From Cliona cf. orientalis (Eukaryota > Porifera > Demospongiae > Clionaida > Clionaidae), in NCBI GenBank assembly GCA_963930775.1, contig OZ005706.1, positions 3,586,545-3,650,544 of the forward strand: DNA of 64,000 bases. The letters run 5' to 3'. Below are positions 33,606 through 45,600 of this stretch, in pieces. Every line of letters begins with the position of its first letter. The stretch's first letter is position 1. The notes beneath the pieces were generated by a model that was not told the DNA's origin, searched no databases, and saw only the letters and a list, made by a program, of their open reading frames with translations. A program made the position numbers and the translations under genes.

Positions 33606-36600
33606 TCAAAATAGTTGGTAGTTGTCGGGAAACCTCCTAGGTAGCCACTTCTTCCTTTGCTCTGCACAGTGCTGCCATTTCAATTCTTTTAAATACTGTA
33701 TGACAATACAGGGCATATTAGTTAGTATCACTATTACAACCAGCTTGACCTATACCCAGCAGTATGAACTTGCTGGCATGCACACAAAAACAGACTAGAG
33801 GGTACACACAATGGATGTCACTTGACCTTGATAAACTGAAGTTCTTGTTCTTTGCTTGGCACTTTCTCAGCCATCTCTTCACTAAGTAGCTTTGCTGCTG
33901 TAGCAAAATGTTCACGCAGCTCGGCATACTTTCGTTTAAACGTTCGCAGCTGGTGTTGATATTAACAAAAAAAAAGATAATAACTATATTTGGGTGACAC
34001 TAAGTAGTTAATAACACCTTGGTGTCTTTGCTGTCAAGAACTTTGTGCAGATCAATGTAAACTTGTAAAAGTCGTGAAAAAGGTATCTTGTCTACTTCTA
34101 CTTCCGATAATATTGATGCCTTGGTAGAACAAAAATGTATACCTATAACTGTAACAATAACAATAGTATAATATCAGCTATACTGACCTCAAGCAGCAAG
34201 CATTCCACTAAAGTGTGCTTTGCTTCCTCCATTTCACTGTTAACGAAGACAAACAATTACATGGAGAGATTCAAACCAGAAAAAGTTATCAATTAACCTT
34301 GAATTAGCAGAAGCTTCCTTGGAAAGGTCTGCTTTGGTTCCGCAATGAGCAAGCACCTCTGTCATATCCACCTATAAATTAAGGGAGAAAATGATAATGA
34401 AAAGATGTAAGATAAAGTACATCTCTCCTAGCCTTAGTGAAAATCTGTTCAATGATGGTTTGAACTTCTTCAATCTTTATCTCAGTTTTATCCTGCAGCA
34501 ATGGGAAAACACACTGGAATCCCCTCTATAAGGATACTACTTGTGAACTGATAATAATTGTCACTATAGAAGTCCGATGATTCCATGGGAGCAGCTGGTT
34601 TATATGTCATGTTTACATGCATGGGCATTGTTGCTAGAATCTAAAATTGTTAGACACTGTCTATATGAGGTTTCTATGTGACTTAGAAGACCTCAGGGCT
34701 CAAGTACGTAGAACCCTCACTTGAGAGTGTCCTCAAAATTTATTATCTTCAATTGTCTTAAACTTCATGATAGCAACCTAGTTGATTGTTTGAGAATAGA
34801 GTGTACCCACTGTTCGAGTTAATTAAGGAATCTAACGATGAGTAACAAAAAGTCAAAGTGTACAAAGGCATATAATTTTATTTTTCTCAGTCCATTACAT
34901 GTACACACTAAGTAGAAAAAAGATCCAGAAAATTTGGCAGGGAATTAAATTTGGCCGGTGGTTTGGCCACTGGTCTATTACAACCGCCAAATTAAAATCC
35001 GCCAAAATTTTCTACTCGCATATATACGTACAGCGATCCTGTACCGAACCACCAAATTTAAATCCGCTAATATTCTTGCAATAGCGAGTTTGGGCTCAAC
35101 CGCCATGCAAATTTAATTCCTGCTAATTCAGCTAGCTATAGGCTATAGGCTATAGGCTATACGGCCGGTATTAAATCCATTATTGGGATTCTGGGGAGCA
35201 GTTGGGCCGGACAGTAACTTTTACATGCATGGGCACGCAGAACAAACTTTGATCAAGAGATTTTTTTGATTCATACCTTAGAATATTAAAGTTACATCTC
35301 ATAGAGTGTTCCATATGCATTTATGTTGCCATGTGTGGTGTGCCTTATTTAGAAACATGCTCATAATGGGCTACCTGCTTGGCTGTATATCTAGGTACAT
35401 GTACTGTATGTGGGTTTCTGGACAATTTTTTCTGCTTAGTGTGTTGGCTCCTTTAATTGAACAAAAAATGGTGCATATAACCAAGCTCTATATAGCATAA
35501 TAATTTTTAATTATGATAATATAATATACATATATATATAGCTAGCTGCATGGCCGGATATCAATTGGTTCTGAAGCCGAGAATAGAATGGCGAAACCAA
35601 CATCTGACTATTTGGTAGCAGTCACTACTGATCCGTTAACATATTATACTTATCACCTAGCTCTTACTATCCCACAATTCAGCTAGGGTTGAAAATTATG
35701 TTGCTGTGGTAACCGCTACCATGCAAAGCTTTATTATATAATTATTACTACAAGTACGTTCTAGCACAGGACTAAGACAGTGGCTTAATTTATATCATGC
35801 ATCTATTTCTGGCCTATAGTTTCAGCTTCCTTTGAGTGGTTCGATCAGAGAAGTGCATGCCTGTTCTCTAGCTGGTCGACATACTATCCATGACTTTGAG
35901 AGGCTTAATTATCTCTGTCCTGGATTCTACATGCAATCTGTGTGCTTTTCAATGTCACATAGTAGCACTTACTTATATATGCTGAAGCTTGTCTAGAAAT
36001 AAATGGCTTCATGCAGTGGGTAAGTTGTATTCACAAACGACTGCCAATTAAACATGATTCTAAACAGTCTAATAATTAAATGTTCTACCATCTGTCCATA
36101 ATGCACTCGTAGTTGAACATGTGATCATATTATGCATACTGTGTGGACATCTAAATTGCTAAATCTGCATGTTACACATGTAGCTACTGTAGAGTTTTAT
36201 CATAGTACTCTTCAGCATAGCGGTAGGTGTTGTCTGGTTCATCTCTCTGACGATACTGATACCTCCTAGCAACCCAAGTGCAAGCCACCAGACTAATGAC
36301 AGCAACAACAATATTGACAAGATAGTACACAAAACCACAGCTAGGTAGGTTGGTAGTTAATCTGTACATATAAAAGGGTACAAAGATGACCAGTGCACCA
36401 ATTAATTGAAACACTCCTTTAATGGTGTAAAACGTTCCTATAAGTAGTCCTTTCATGGCGTGTGGACTCTGGGCACATATGAACTCATAAGCAGCGATGT
36501 AGAAAAGCATTTTAACAAGCCCGTTTATGATAAATGTAACTGTATAGTATGCAGTAGTTACATCAATACTATTATCTAGTGGCTCAGGACAAGTGTCAAT

Positions 36601-39600
36601 TTTTCTAAAGCACACCTTATACGAGTGGTGAACATGGCCCATTGTGTCAATAAGCAATGTGCAAAATAGTGAAATTGACATCAGAATCATTCCCAGGCCC
36701 AAACGCTTGAGCATCCCCGGGACACAGCGATGGATAAAAGGTCGAAGCAGACAGATATAGGACGGGATAAGGATTATAATAAAGCTACTGGATAAGTCAC
36801 CAAGCTCAAACAGTTGGATGAGGTAGTTCGTTGCCGTACAGGACTCATTCACAGTAAAGTGGTGACGCACTGTGTTTAGCAAGTGGTTGACTGCAGTATC
36901 AACTGTAAACATTGGACCAAGCGTGGCCAGGATGCAGAGAATACCAAGGAATACCTTGACATCCTCCACCTGCTCTGTTGTGAATGGTCCTCCATATTTC
37001 TCCTTGGCCAATTAAGTCCATCCTGGAGGGAAGCTCATCCTCACAGTAGGTGAAGGCACTACGACAAATTGGAGTCTTATGCTGTGCTGCAAATTTTATG
37101 ACCTTATAGACCAGTTTGTATGGATTTCTAGAACCAGAGTCAATCATAAACCAACGATGTCTTTGTCGAATGAAACATAGGGATGCCCCTAAGATAATTA
37201 GTAGCATCAAGGCTAGCGATGTGAATGCCAAAATGGATTCCCAACACTTGTCGGTGATCCAGTGTGAAGGTATCTTTGTAACAGCATTTCCTAATGATGT
37301 GCAGAAGACAAACCAGTGTATGAAGAGCACAGAGTCTTCAGCAGGAGAGTCATGAAGTTGATCCATACCAAACTGAATGATATTAGCATCAAAGGTAATC
37401 CAACTGGAGCATAGCACTACCAATCCAAGAAGAGCAATATGACCAGCAGCTATTATCAATGCAACTTTTGCTCGATGTGTACCAATGAATGATGTATATA
37501 CTATTATTATCAGAATGATGATACATGCAAATACTACCAGTCCACTTCCAGCAATAACCCAGAGGCTATGAATGACTGTCTTATAACGACCATAGCGTAT
37601 ATCAGCCAAGCATCCTGCCAGCGGATAGAGGAGATAGAGAAGGCCAAACAGACTGTATACACTACTGGTGGGATAACTTCAATTGAACGAATAATTGATT
37701 TGTGTTCAAATACCAGTGAACCTAGTGATAGATACATATTTGGGTGCACTAGAGTTGTTAGAGATAGAGATACTAGTGAACTACAAAACAACAGGAGAAG
37801 AGCTGCTTTCGATTTAACACAGTATCGTACCTTATAGTGTGACGTCAATCTGGCACCATAGTGTCTTGTAGTGTTGCGCTAAAGTGGAGTTTTCTCCCCA
37901 TATCGGCTTAATCCAGAGGCAACATCTTCAGCTGGTGTGCCATTACTGGTACTGCTATCTCTTTGTTTTATAGTCTCTACTAGAAGAAAACTCTCTGTAG
38001 CTTCCAAAGTGGCCATAATGGTTTTCTCTATAGTCAGATCTACATGCAGCTATCGCTCCTACACCAACCTGAGTAAGCTTGTTTGCATTTTCAGTTTACT
38101 TCTTCCCAACTATTATTTAATCCCTTAGTGTATACTATCTCCATTGTACTGTATGCATAATCTCCCCCTATAACTGATATGGTGACCATATACTGCAATG
38201 TTTCCCCATGATAGTGAAAATAACAACATGTACTTTACATGTACATGATATTACTATAGTGACCTTTGAAGTACTGTGGTGCAATACCAGAGAGTATAGT
38301 AAAACTGAAAGTTTGTAGGCTAGTCCAACTGATGGTGTTGCATTGTTGATATGGCCATAGCTGTTTGGAAAGTGTTTATTATTAATTTTGCTCTGTCATA
38401 CACAGTAGTCCCCTACAGCACAGTAATGTCTACTGGAATCATGCAAAAGGCAGAGAGACATAGGTTTCAAAGCTCTTTGCCTCATGAAAGTAGATTTACT
38501 CAGTTCTGGATGGTAGAAAGTGGCTGTGCAAAGTATGGAAGCTACAGCAACTAAGTCTTAAAGGACGTCCCAAAAAATATTCTCTATAATACAGAAGAGT
38601 TCCTTACCATACATGACATTTTATGCATCAACTTAAACACACCCAGGATTTCCCCTTAGGCTTAATTCTTTTTTATGCATAGTCATTACATCAACATGAT
38701 TTACCTTTTGGCTTTGAATTTGCTTTAGTTTTGCCATAAGGAAGTCCACACTCTCCATGGTGTCACAATCCAGTTCATCTGCTGAAACAACACCTGATCT
38801 ATAGCGCATAAGGATACACATATAATATTATATACCAGATAGTGACTACATTCTTGCAACATGGGCATCTACATACTTAAACCACTCCAACTTGAGAACT
38901 TGAAGAGCCTTTTCATACTCCTTCCTCTTAGACTCTTCACTGCCACTCTCGGCAGATTCACTACTCTTGGAAGAATCACTAGTCTTGTCACTCTTGGTGG
39001 GATTATCTCCTTTCTTCTTCTCAATTTGCTTCTTATTTGAGGTACTTTTTGGCTTACTTGCACCCACGGTATACAACAAAGGATAGCTTACCTAAAAATA
39101 ATAATAATGATACTGTGGGCGCACGACTAGATATGGAGAATTACTTTTTTCTTGACTGAATCTTGCCTTTGTAATGTAAATGCCCCTTGAAGAACATCAC
39201 CAGTATTGAAGCCACACTTCGTTTGTCTATGAGCAAGAGAATAACCCTAACTTCAATGTAGGAAGAGAGAGAGAACCTACTTGTCATCAGGCAATGAGCA
39301 CACGAAAACAGGAATCAACTTCCCAGGAGTACAAGTTTTGGGAGAGAACTTAGAGCCAGATGCGAACACATCAAGACGAGAGTTACCAGCATCAAGTGCA
39401 ACAGATGTTGGTAGTTTGAACTCGAGCAGTATCCCCATGTCTTTCAACTGCTCAAGTGATGACATGTTGAAGTGACGTACCTACATATATCGTGTATGAA
39501 AGGTAACTCAAATATCATCACCAGATCATATGAAGTTGCTTCATTACCTGTAATTTTAGTGTATACTCTCCCTTTTCAAGCTTAACAGAGTAACTCTTTG

Positions 39601-42600
39601 GGTAGGCGTCTCCACAGGAAACGAGTTGCTTATTTGCATTGTATAGCATCCATAGCTGACCACCATACGGGTTCTCATACAACAAATCACTAAGAAGACG
39701 AGCATTTGGCTTCACTTCTCCATTTCGGGTCTATGTACAATGTAGCAGTACTCGATAGTAATGACTTGAAAGATCCATTACACCTACCATATTGAAGTTG
39801 TATGTGAGTATCAGCTCATATATTTGATTTCCATCTGGCAATACGTCTCTACATCCAAGGGGACGTATTTGATGTTCCACTGGTCTATATGTAGTAGAAT
39901 GCATAATTGATTATGCCAATAGCAGTGTTGCAAAATAATGCCTATAATAATATTATTATACACTTTCTCCTCTATCTACTCAACCATATCAAGGACGTAT
40001 TGTAGGTGGCTTGATACGTTCTTGACCATATGAAATTCTATATTTAACTAGGATAACACTCTTACTCAAATATCATGCTAAAATTATTACACACACTGGT
40101 AAGTAACTAAGACTGTATTAACCTTTTATTGATGACCTGATGTGTAAGCTTGAACTCTGGTACAAGTTCCTCACTGCCAAGCCCAGACCAGACATGCAAA
40201 TTGGTCCATGATGTTGCACCATGCTAAACATCATCAGCAGTGTAACCGTACTATTATTATTCCATCAATTTAACATACAAATTGTAGAGAATCTGTAGTT
40301 GGCACAAGGCTATGAAATTGCAGATTGACAGAAATGGATGGATTCTTCACCTCAGACCAGTACTGGGTCAGACACAGCTCTAGAGTACGCCCACCCTACG
40401 GCATCACATATATAATAGTGTCAGTACAAAATTTTCATGCTAAATAATTCAGATAAATGATCAGTACCACAATACCATTGAAAATGCGTATTTTTGCATG
40501 TTTAATCACAAAAGCTAGGCTGTCCAAAATACTTCAAAAATTATTATACTGTAGTATCCTGGGTAAGCGCCCATGGGTGCTCCTAGCGATTCTGGTCTGC
40601 ATGCAGGATATAAATGCCATACATTTGTATGGAAGCTGCTACATTGATCCTATGAAACGCAGTGCGTGGACGCTTACATACTCGGGGAGTGGGCGCTTGC
40701 ATGGGATACTGTTGTATTCATGATTTATGTCTTGAGAAACTTACAATGATAGGCAGAATCATAGTTTCCTTTTGCTCTGGTTCAATTGATAGAATTGACT
40801 GGCTTTCATGTGCACGGTATGGTTTCCGTGGCATCAGTTGAACAGCATGAACGGTCACTCTAGTTCGATAATCAGCTGACATATTTGTTACCTGCAATTC
40901 TGCAGTGATAAGTGAGGCGCTGGATGATACAATTATATTTTCATAAAGAGATCAAATTTTGTAATAATATTATTGTTAGGCCAGACCAATTAAATAAGTT
41001 GTTGCACGGATTCGCTCGCTCCAATTTTGGGCAAACAGAAAAAAAATAATTAAGTTGGGTGGAGCTTATGTACAGTAGAGTGGTTTTTGTATTCTATCTT
41101 GATTCCCTGGTCCTAGATAGTCACATTAGTCTGTCTTAATTATATTGTGGTCTATAACCACACCCCAATTAATTGCTTTTTTCGATCGCTCGGTCCAATT
41201 TTTACCTCACAATATCCGAGCAACAACAAATTAAAAATTGGTCTGGCCTTATATAAGCTGGACTGTCTCCTTTAAGCATTTTGCTGTTAGTATGACTGCA
41301 AACAAAAGTTGATCTGGACTACATAATAATATATTTTAGGCCTTGATTGCTTGATCACTTCTAAAGACTCTCCTGATTGCTTAATTTTCACTAAAAATTG
41401 AACTTGATGGCTTGAACTATCATCTGACTATTATATAGCATAATGGAAATGGGATCAAAGTGTTGGTACAGCAGGTACAGTACATAGTGCCCACCCCTTG
41501 TGCCACCTATATTATTATAGCAATTTGGGAGGGTATAAGTACAGCTCAGGATTAAATCTCTCTCTATACCAACACACCTGCCCAAGTAGCTGCCCTTGGT
41601 GGATGAAAAAACTTCCTGTACATTCTTCCCATGCCAAGTTCCAATGAAGAAATGGAATAGCTAAACTTCTTATCATCAGTAAGTCTACACAATTATGTAC
41701 ATGTACAATGATACGTGTACACTATTGGGTAAGAATAAGTGCAACTGACTTTTCAGGAATGATAACAGTGACTGGAACTCGGAACAGGGGCCCTTTATAA
41801 GATCCTGAGCTGTCATAACCACATACCTGTGATGATTGTTCAATGCCACAATGGCACAAAATGGCTCACATACAACAAATCACCAAGGCTATTAACAGGC
41901 TGTAAGCTACTAAACTATGATTTCTAGCTAGCAGTCATCACACAGTTTTGGGGTGGGGCAAGTCCCAACCCACACCCAGTCCCCCTTCCCCATTTCCACG
42001 CTCATATCATACAAATACAGAAAAAGAATGGACATTTTTTACAATTGTAAAGTTAGGTAGATAAATCCTGATAGTAGCAAGTGCTTCCTGGTTGCATGGA
42101 TAGCCACGATAGATACTTACTTCTGCATAGTGAATTCCACTGTCCAATCCATTGGGGTTGATTTCAACTATGAATTGACGACCTATGAAACACACAAAAA
42201 GAAGATACAATAATTCTTTAATTATATCATATGCAGAAAGTGTACCTCCACTCCACATGCAGAGATGTTTGGGAGCTGTAACCCAGGGATGACTGCTGAC
42301 CAGACCAACCTCTAGCTCAAAACCTAGTTTCTCATCGGGAACTGAAATAGTATGTATGTATACATAAAATTAATTGTAGGCAAGTTGTCCTCAGTATTAA
42401 GATGATGAAGAAATAATATACTATAAAGTGACGTTTACTGCATGTGTTATGTTGGTTATATTTATACTACACATATTATTATGTTTATTGCACTATACAA
42501 TATAATGTATGAAATGTGTTGGATAAATTTCTTGAGAGGTCTGTTTCAACAGATTCACATAATTTTTTCACATGAATACTCCTGTCACTGCACAGTATTT

Positions 42601-45600
42601 TAGTAATAGACACACACGCAGATCTCGTTGTAGAATATAATACTCTTAGTCTACCCCTACAGCTAGCATGGGCTGTTTGTAGTGAACATACACAGCAAGG
42701 AGATTACTGTATACGTGAAAAATTTCGCTGGATAAAAGTTTCTCTAAGCTCAGCTACCTTAATATTGCTGAAAAAGTTGTGGAAAAATTTTTCATCAATG
42801 CAGTAAAGGTCACCATATCCTCTATAGTTGGCATGAGCACAATATGTAATTGAGCATGCATACCTGCGTCCTCATGAAACTTGGCATCTACAGAAATACT
42901 CAGGCGGTTAGGTCTTTCAAGTTGGAATGGCTCTCTTAGATAGATACCTCGGTCTCCAGTCCTAGATTGAGTGACCTGTTAGCAATGCACATACACTTAA
43001 AATAAACCTTCAAATAACACGTAGGCTATGACACAAACACAGATGGATACTTACAACAAAACGTATGTTGTTAGCTTGAGAATGTCTGTTCTCCAAGAAC
43101 TCTTCATATGCCTTGTCAATCTGGAAATAAATAAGAGAGGCACCCAGAATCATATAAGAATACTGGAGGATCAATTGATTGTCTACGTGAATGACCAGTC
43201 CAATGGACATCTAGAAATAATATTATAAGCATGCAAAAATTAACTAAATTAGTGCCAAACCAACATCTTGAGGTTCTTGGTTGGGTAAATAGATACTAAT
43301 CCGCATAGCAAGTATGCTCGTTCTTGTTACACAAACACTGGTAGAATTGAATAATAATATTCTTGCCTACAGTTTCGACTGCTATACTGCAGTCTTCTTC
43401 AGGGCAATAATGATACAAGCAATATACCACACTAGCTATATATACAGTTCAGTTGTGGGTGTGGCTTGTCCGCGTCCACGGTAGCCATGATGGTAGACGC
43501 CACAACGTCATCTAGAGTCTGAGTTCTGGGAGTATGGCTGCCTGGTAGGTGGATCTCATGGTGGCCTCTAGCTCTCTTCTTCCATTGCTTGACTTGAAGT
43601 TGACGGTTTTTTGGTGTAACAAGAACGAGCGTACTTGCTATGCGGATTAGTATCTATTTACCCAACCAAGAACCTCAAGATCTTAGTACTTCTGGAAACC
43701 GTCAACTTCAAGTCGAGCAATGGAAGAAGAGAGAGGAGCTAGAGGCCACCGTGAGATCCACCTACCGGGCAGCCATCACCTTACATCAACCATCACCTTA
43801 CATCAACCATCAAAGACACTTAGTACACTGTCAGCATCCAGAAAATAAATTAATATTGGATTATAGCTAACTACATGTATAGACTATATTCACTGCAATC
43901 AGGATTGGAAACAGGTCACATGTGAGCAATACGACACCACATGATCAACTATAAGTGCACCAAATTACAGAATAGCCACAAATTAATTATTATTATCGTA
44001 TATTGAACTTTGACCCGTAATACAAACATATGGGAAACGCGTGGGTGGAAACACGTATGATAATTTCCCATATCAGTCGTGTTCGTCACGTGCAAAATCC
44101 GTATCAGTCGTGTTCGTCACATGATCGCCATATTGACAGTGTTGAAACGTTGAACAATGGTTGAACGTTGAGCGCCAGAGAAGAAAGTGAGTTGCTGCTA
44201 TCAGTCATTTTTGTTGCCCTAGTTAGATAAATGAGCCATGGTGCCGCTGCCCTTACCTTACTTAGCTATACGCCTTAGTCTTCGGTGCCTGAAATGACGG
44301 CGGTCATCGCCAAAACTTAAACGAAGCCGCCGAGTCCCTTCTTAGCTTTACCGCTCGAACTACTAAAGCTCCAGTACAGAATAGGCTTCTTAAATATACG
44401 ATAAATACCTTATTGCCATAGTAGAACGACGATACCTCGGAAATACCACTCGTTCATTGCCTTTTGCATTGTTACTCGTGCTTCGCACTCGTAACAATAC
44501 GCGGCAATGAACTCGTGATATTTCCCGGTATCGTCGTTCTACTATGGCAATAAGTATATATTATTAACACTTTAACACTAATTAAACACTAAGTTACAAC
44601 CTAAGATAAAAGAATATGTGAGCGTGTAATGTAATGTAATTAATGTAATGTAATGTAATGTAATGTAATGTAAATAATTCATTCGAAGCACAGGAAAAGG
44701 TATTGTGCAACAATTTTTATATCAGCATGTAGAGTGGATCAAAAATAATAATTGAATCGTCTCAGATTTTTGATTTTCACTTTCAGTTTTGAAATACGAG
44801 TCGTAGTAGTTTCTGACCACTAAAGTATGAAGGAAATGACTACTGTTCAGATGGTGCAATGGTTAAGCTGAGTGTCTGCCAACCAGTGTCAAATGCATGC
44901 ACTGGTTCGAATCCCACCCGGGGCCAATTTTTTCCATCTTTTTTTTCACTGCCAGTGATGCTAGGAAGGCAGTCTACATACACCAACAACATTCTATGGG
45001 CAATGCTCCTTACGTTGGATCTAGACTAGGGGATGATTACGTATACAAGCCCCAAGTCACTCTCAGATATGTTACACATTAGTATTATGACATTATAGTA
45101 ATCAATGTTTGCAACTTGAGATTTTCTGCCTTACCACATACCTGACCTATTGTAGCAGGCACGTATGATAGAAAATGGTGACATACCGTTAACTAATTAG
45201 TGCTTGATAAAATTCTTTTATCTTAGGTTGTGGTTTAGCTTGTAGAAAAAAAAAAGATTTTTAATTAATTAATTCAGGGGGGAACTGGGAGCACTTGGGG
45301 ACATAATTTTTGCACCGGCGCGCAGAATGGATCGAATGCAGAGATTTGACCTTCAGGAATTTTGATTCACGTCTTAGAATCAAAGTTACGGCCCTTTGAA
45401 GTTTCCCCATATGTTTGTACAGGGAAGCCATGCGTTTGCAATGTTTCCGCCCACACGCTACGTGAGGGGCGTGGCCACGCGCGCACATAAACGTGACGAC
45501 CTTTACCAAATTTTAAAAAAAAATTGAAATTTAGGCTGCCTGCTTGCATTGTATGGTTCCACTATGCACCCAGCTTGATTATATGGTGGTTTTTGGACAA

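Noticed and set aside
33827-34492. Initially read as an independent small coiled-coil gene
   Set aside because: Phases, order and resemblance to the TPP II C-terminus, plus the last exon ending FPDNYQLF, make it the 3' end of TPP2.
38633-38705. Read-through end of TPP2 ([18 protein letters not shown], then stop)
   Set aside because: The donor AAG|GTAAAT is good, and the true C-terminal exons with TPP II features are found at 34492-33606, so this is intron. It could be a rare truncated isoform.
43640-43870. 76-codon plus-strand frame with RTSTG-like peptides
   Set aside because: Falls inside the complex inverted repeat 43264-43776; no reverse transcriptase or endonuclease motif.
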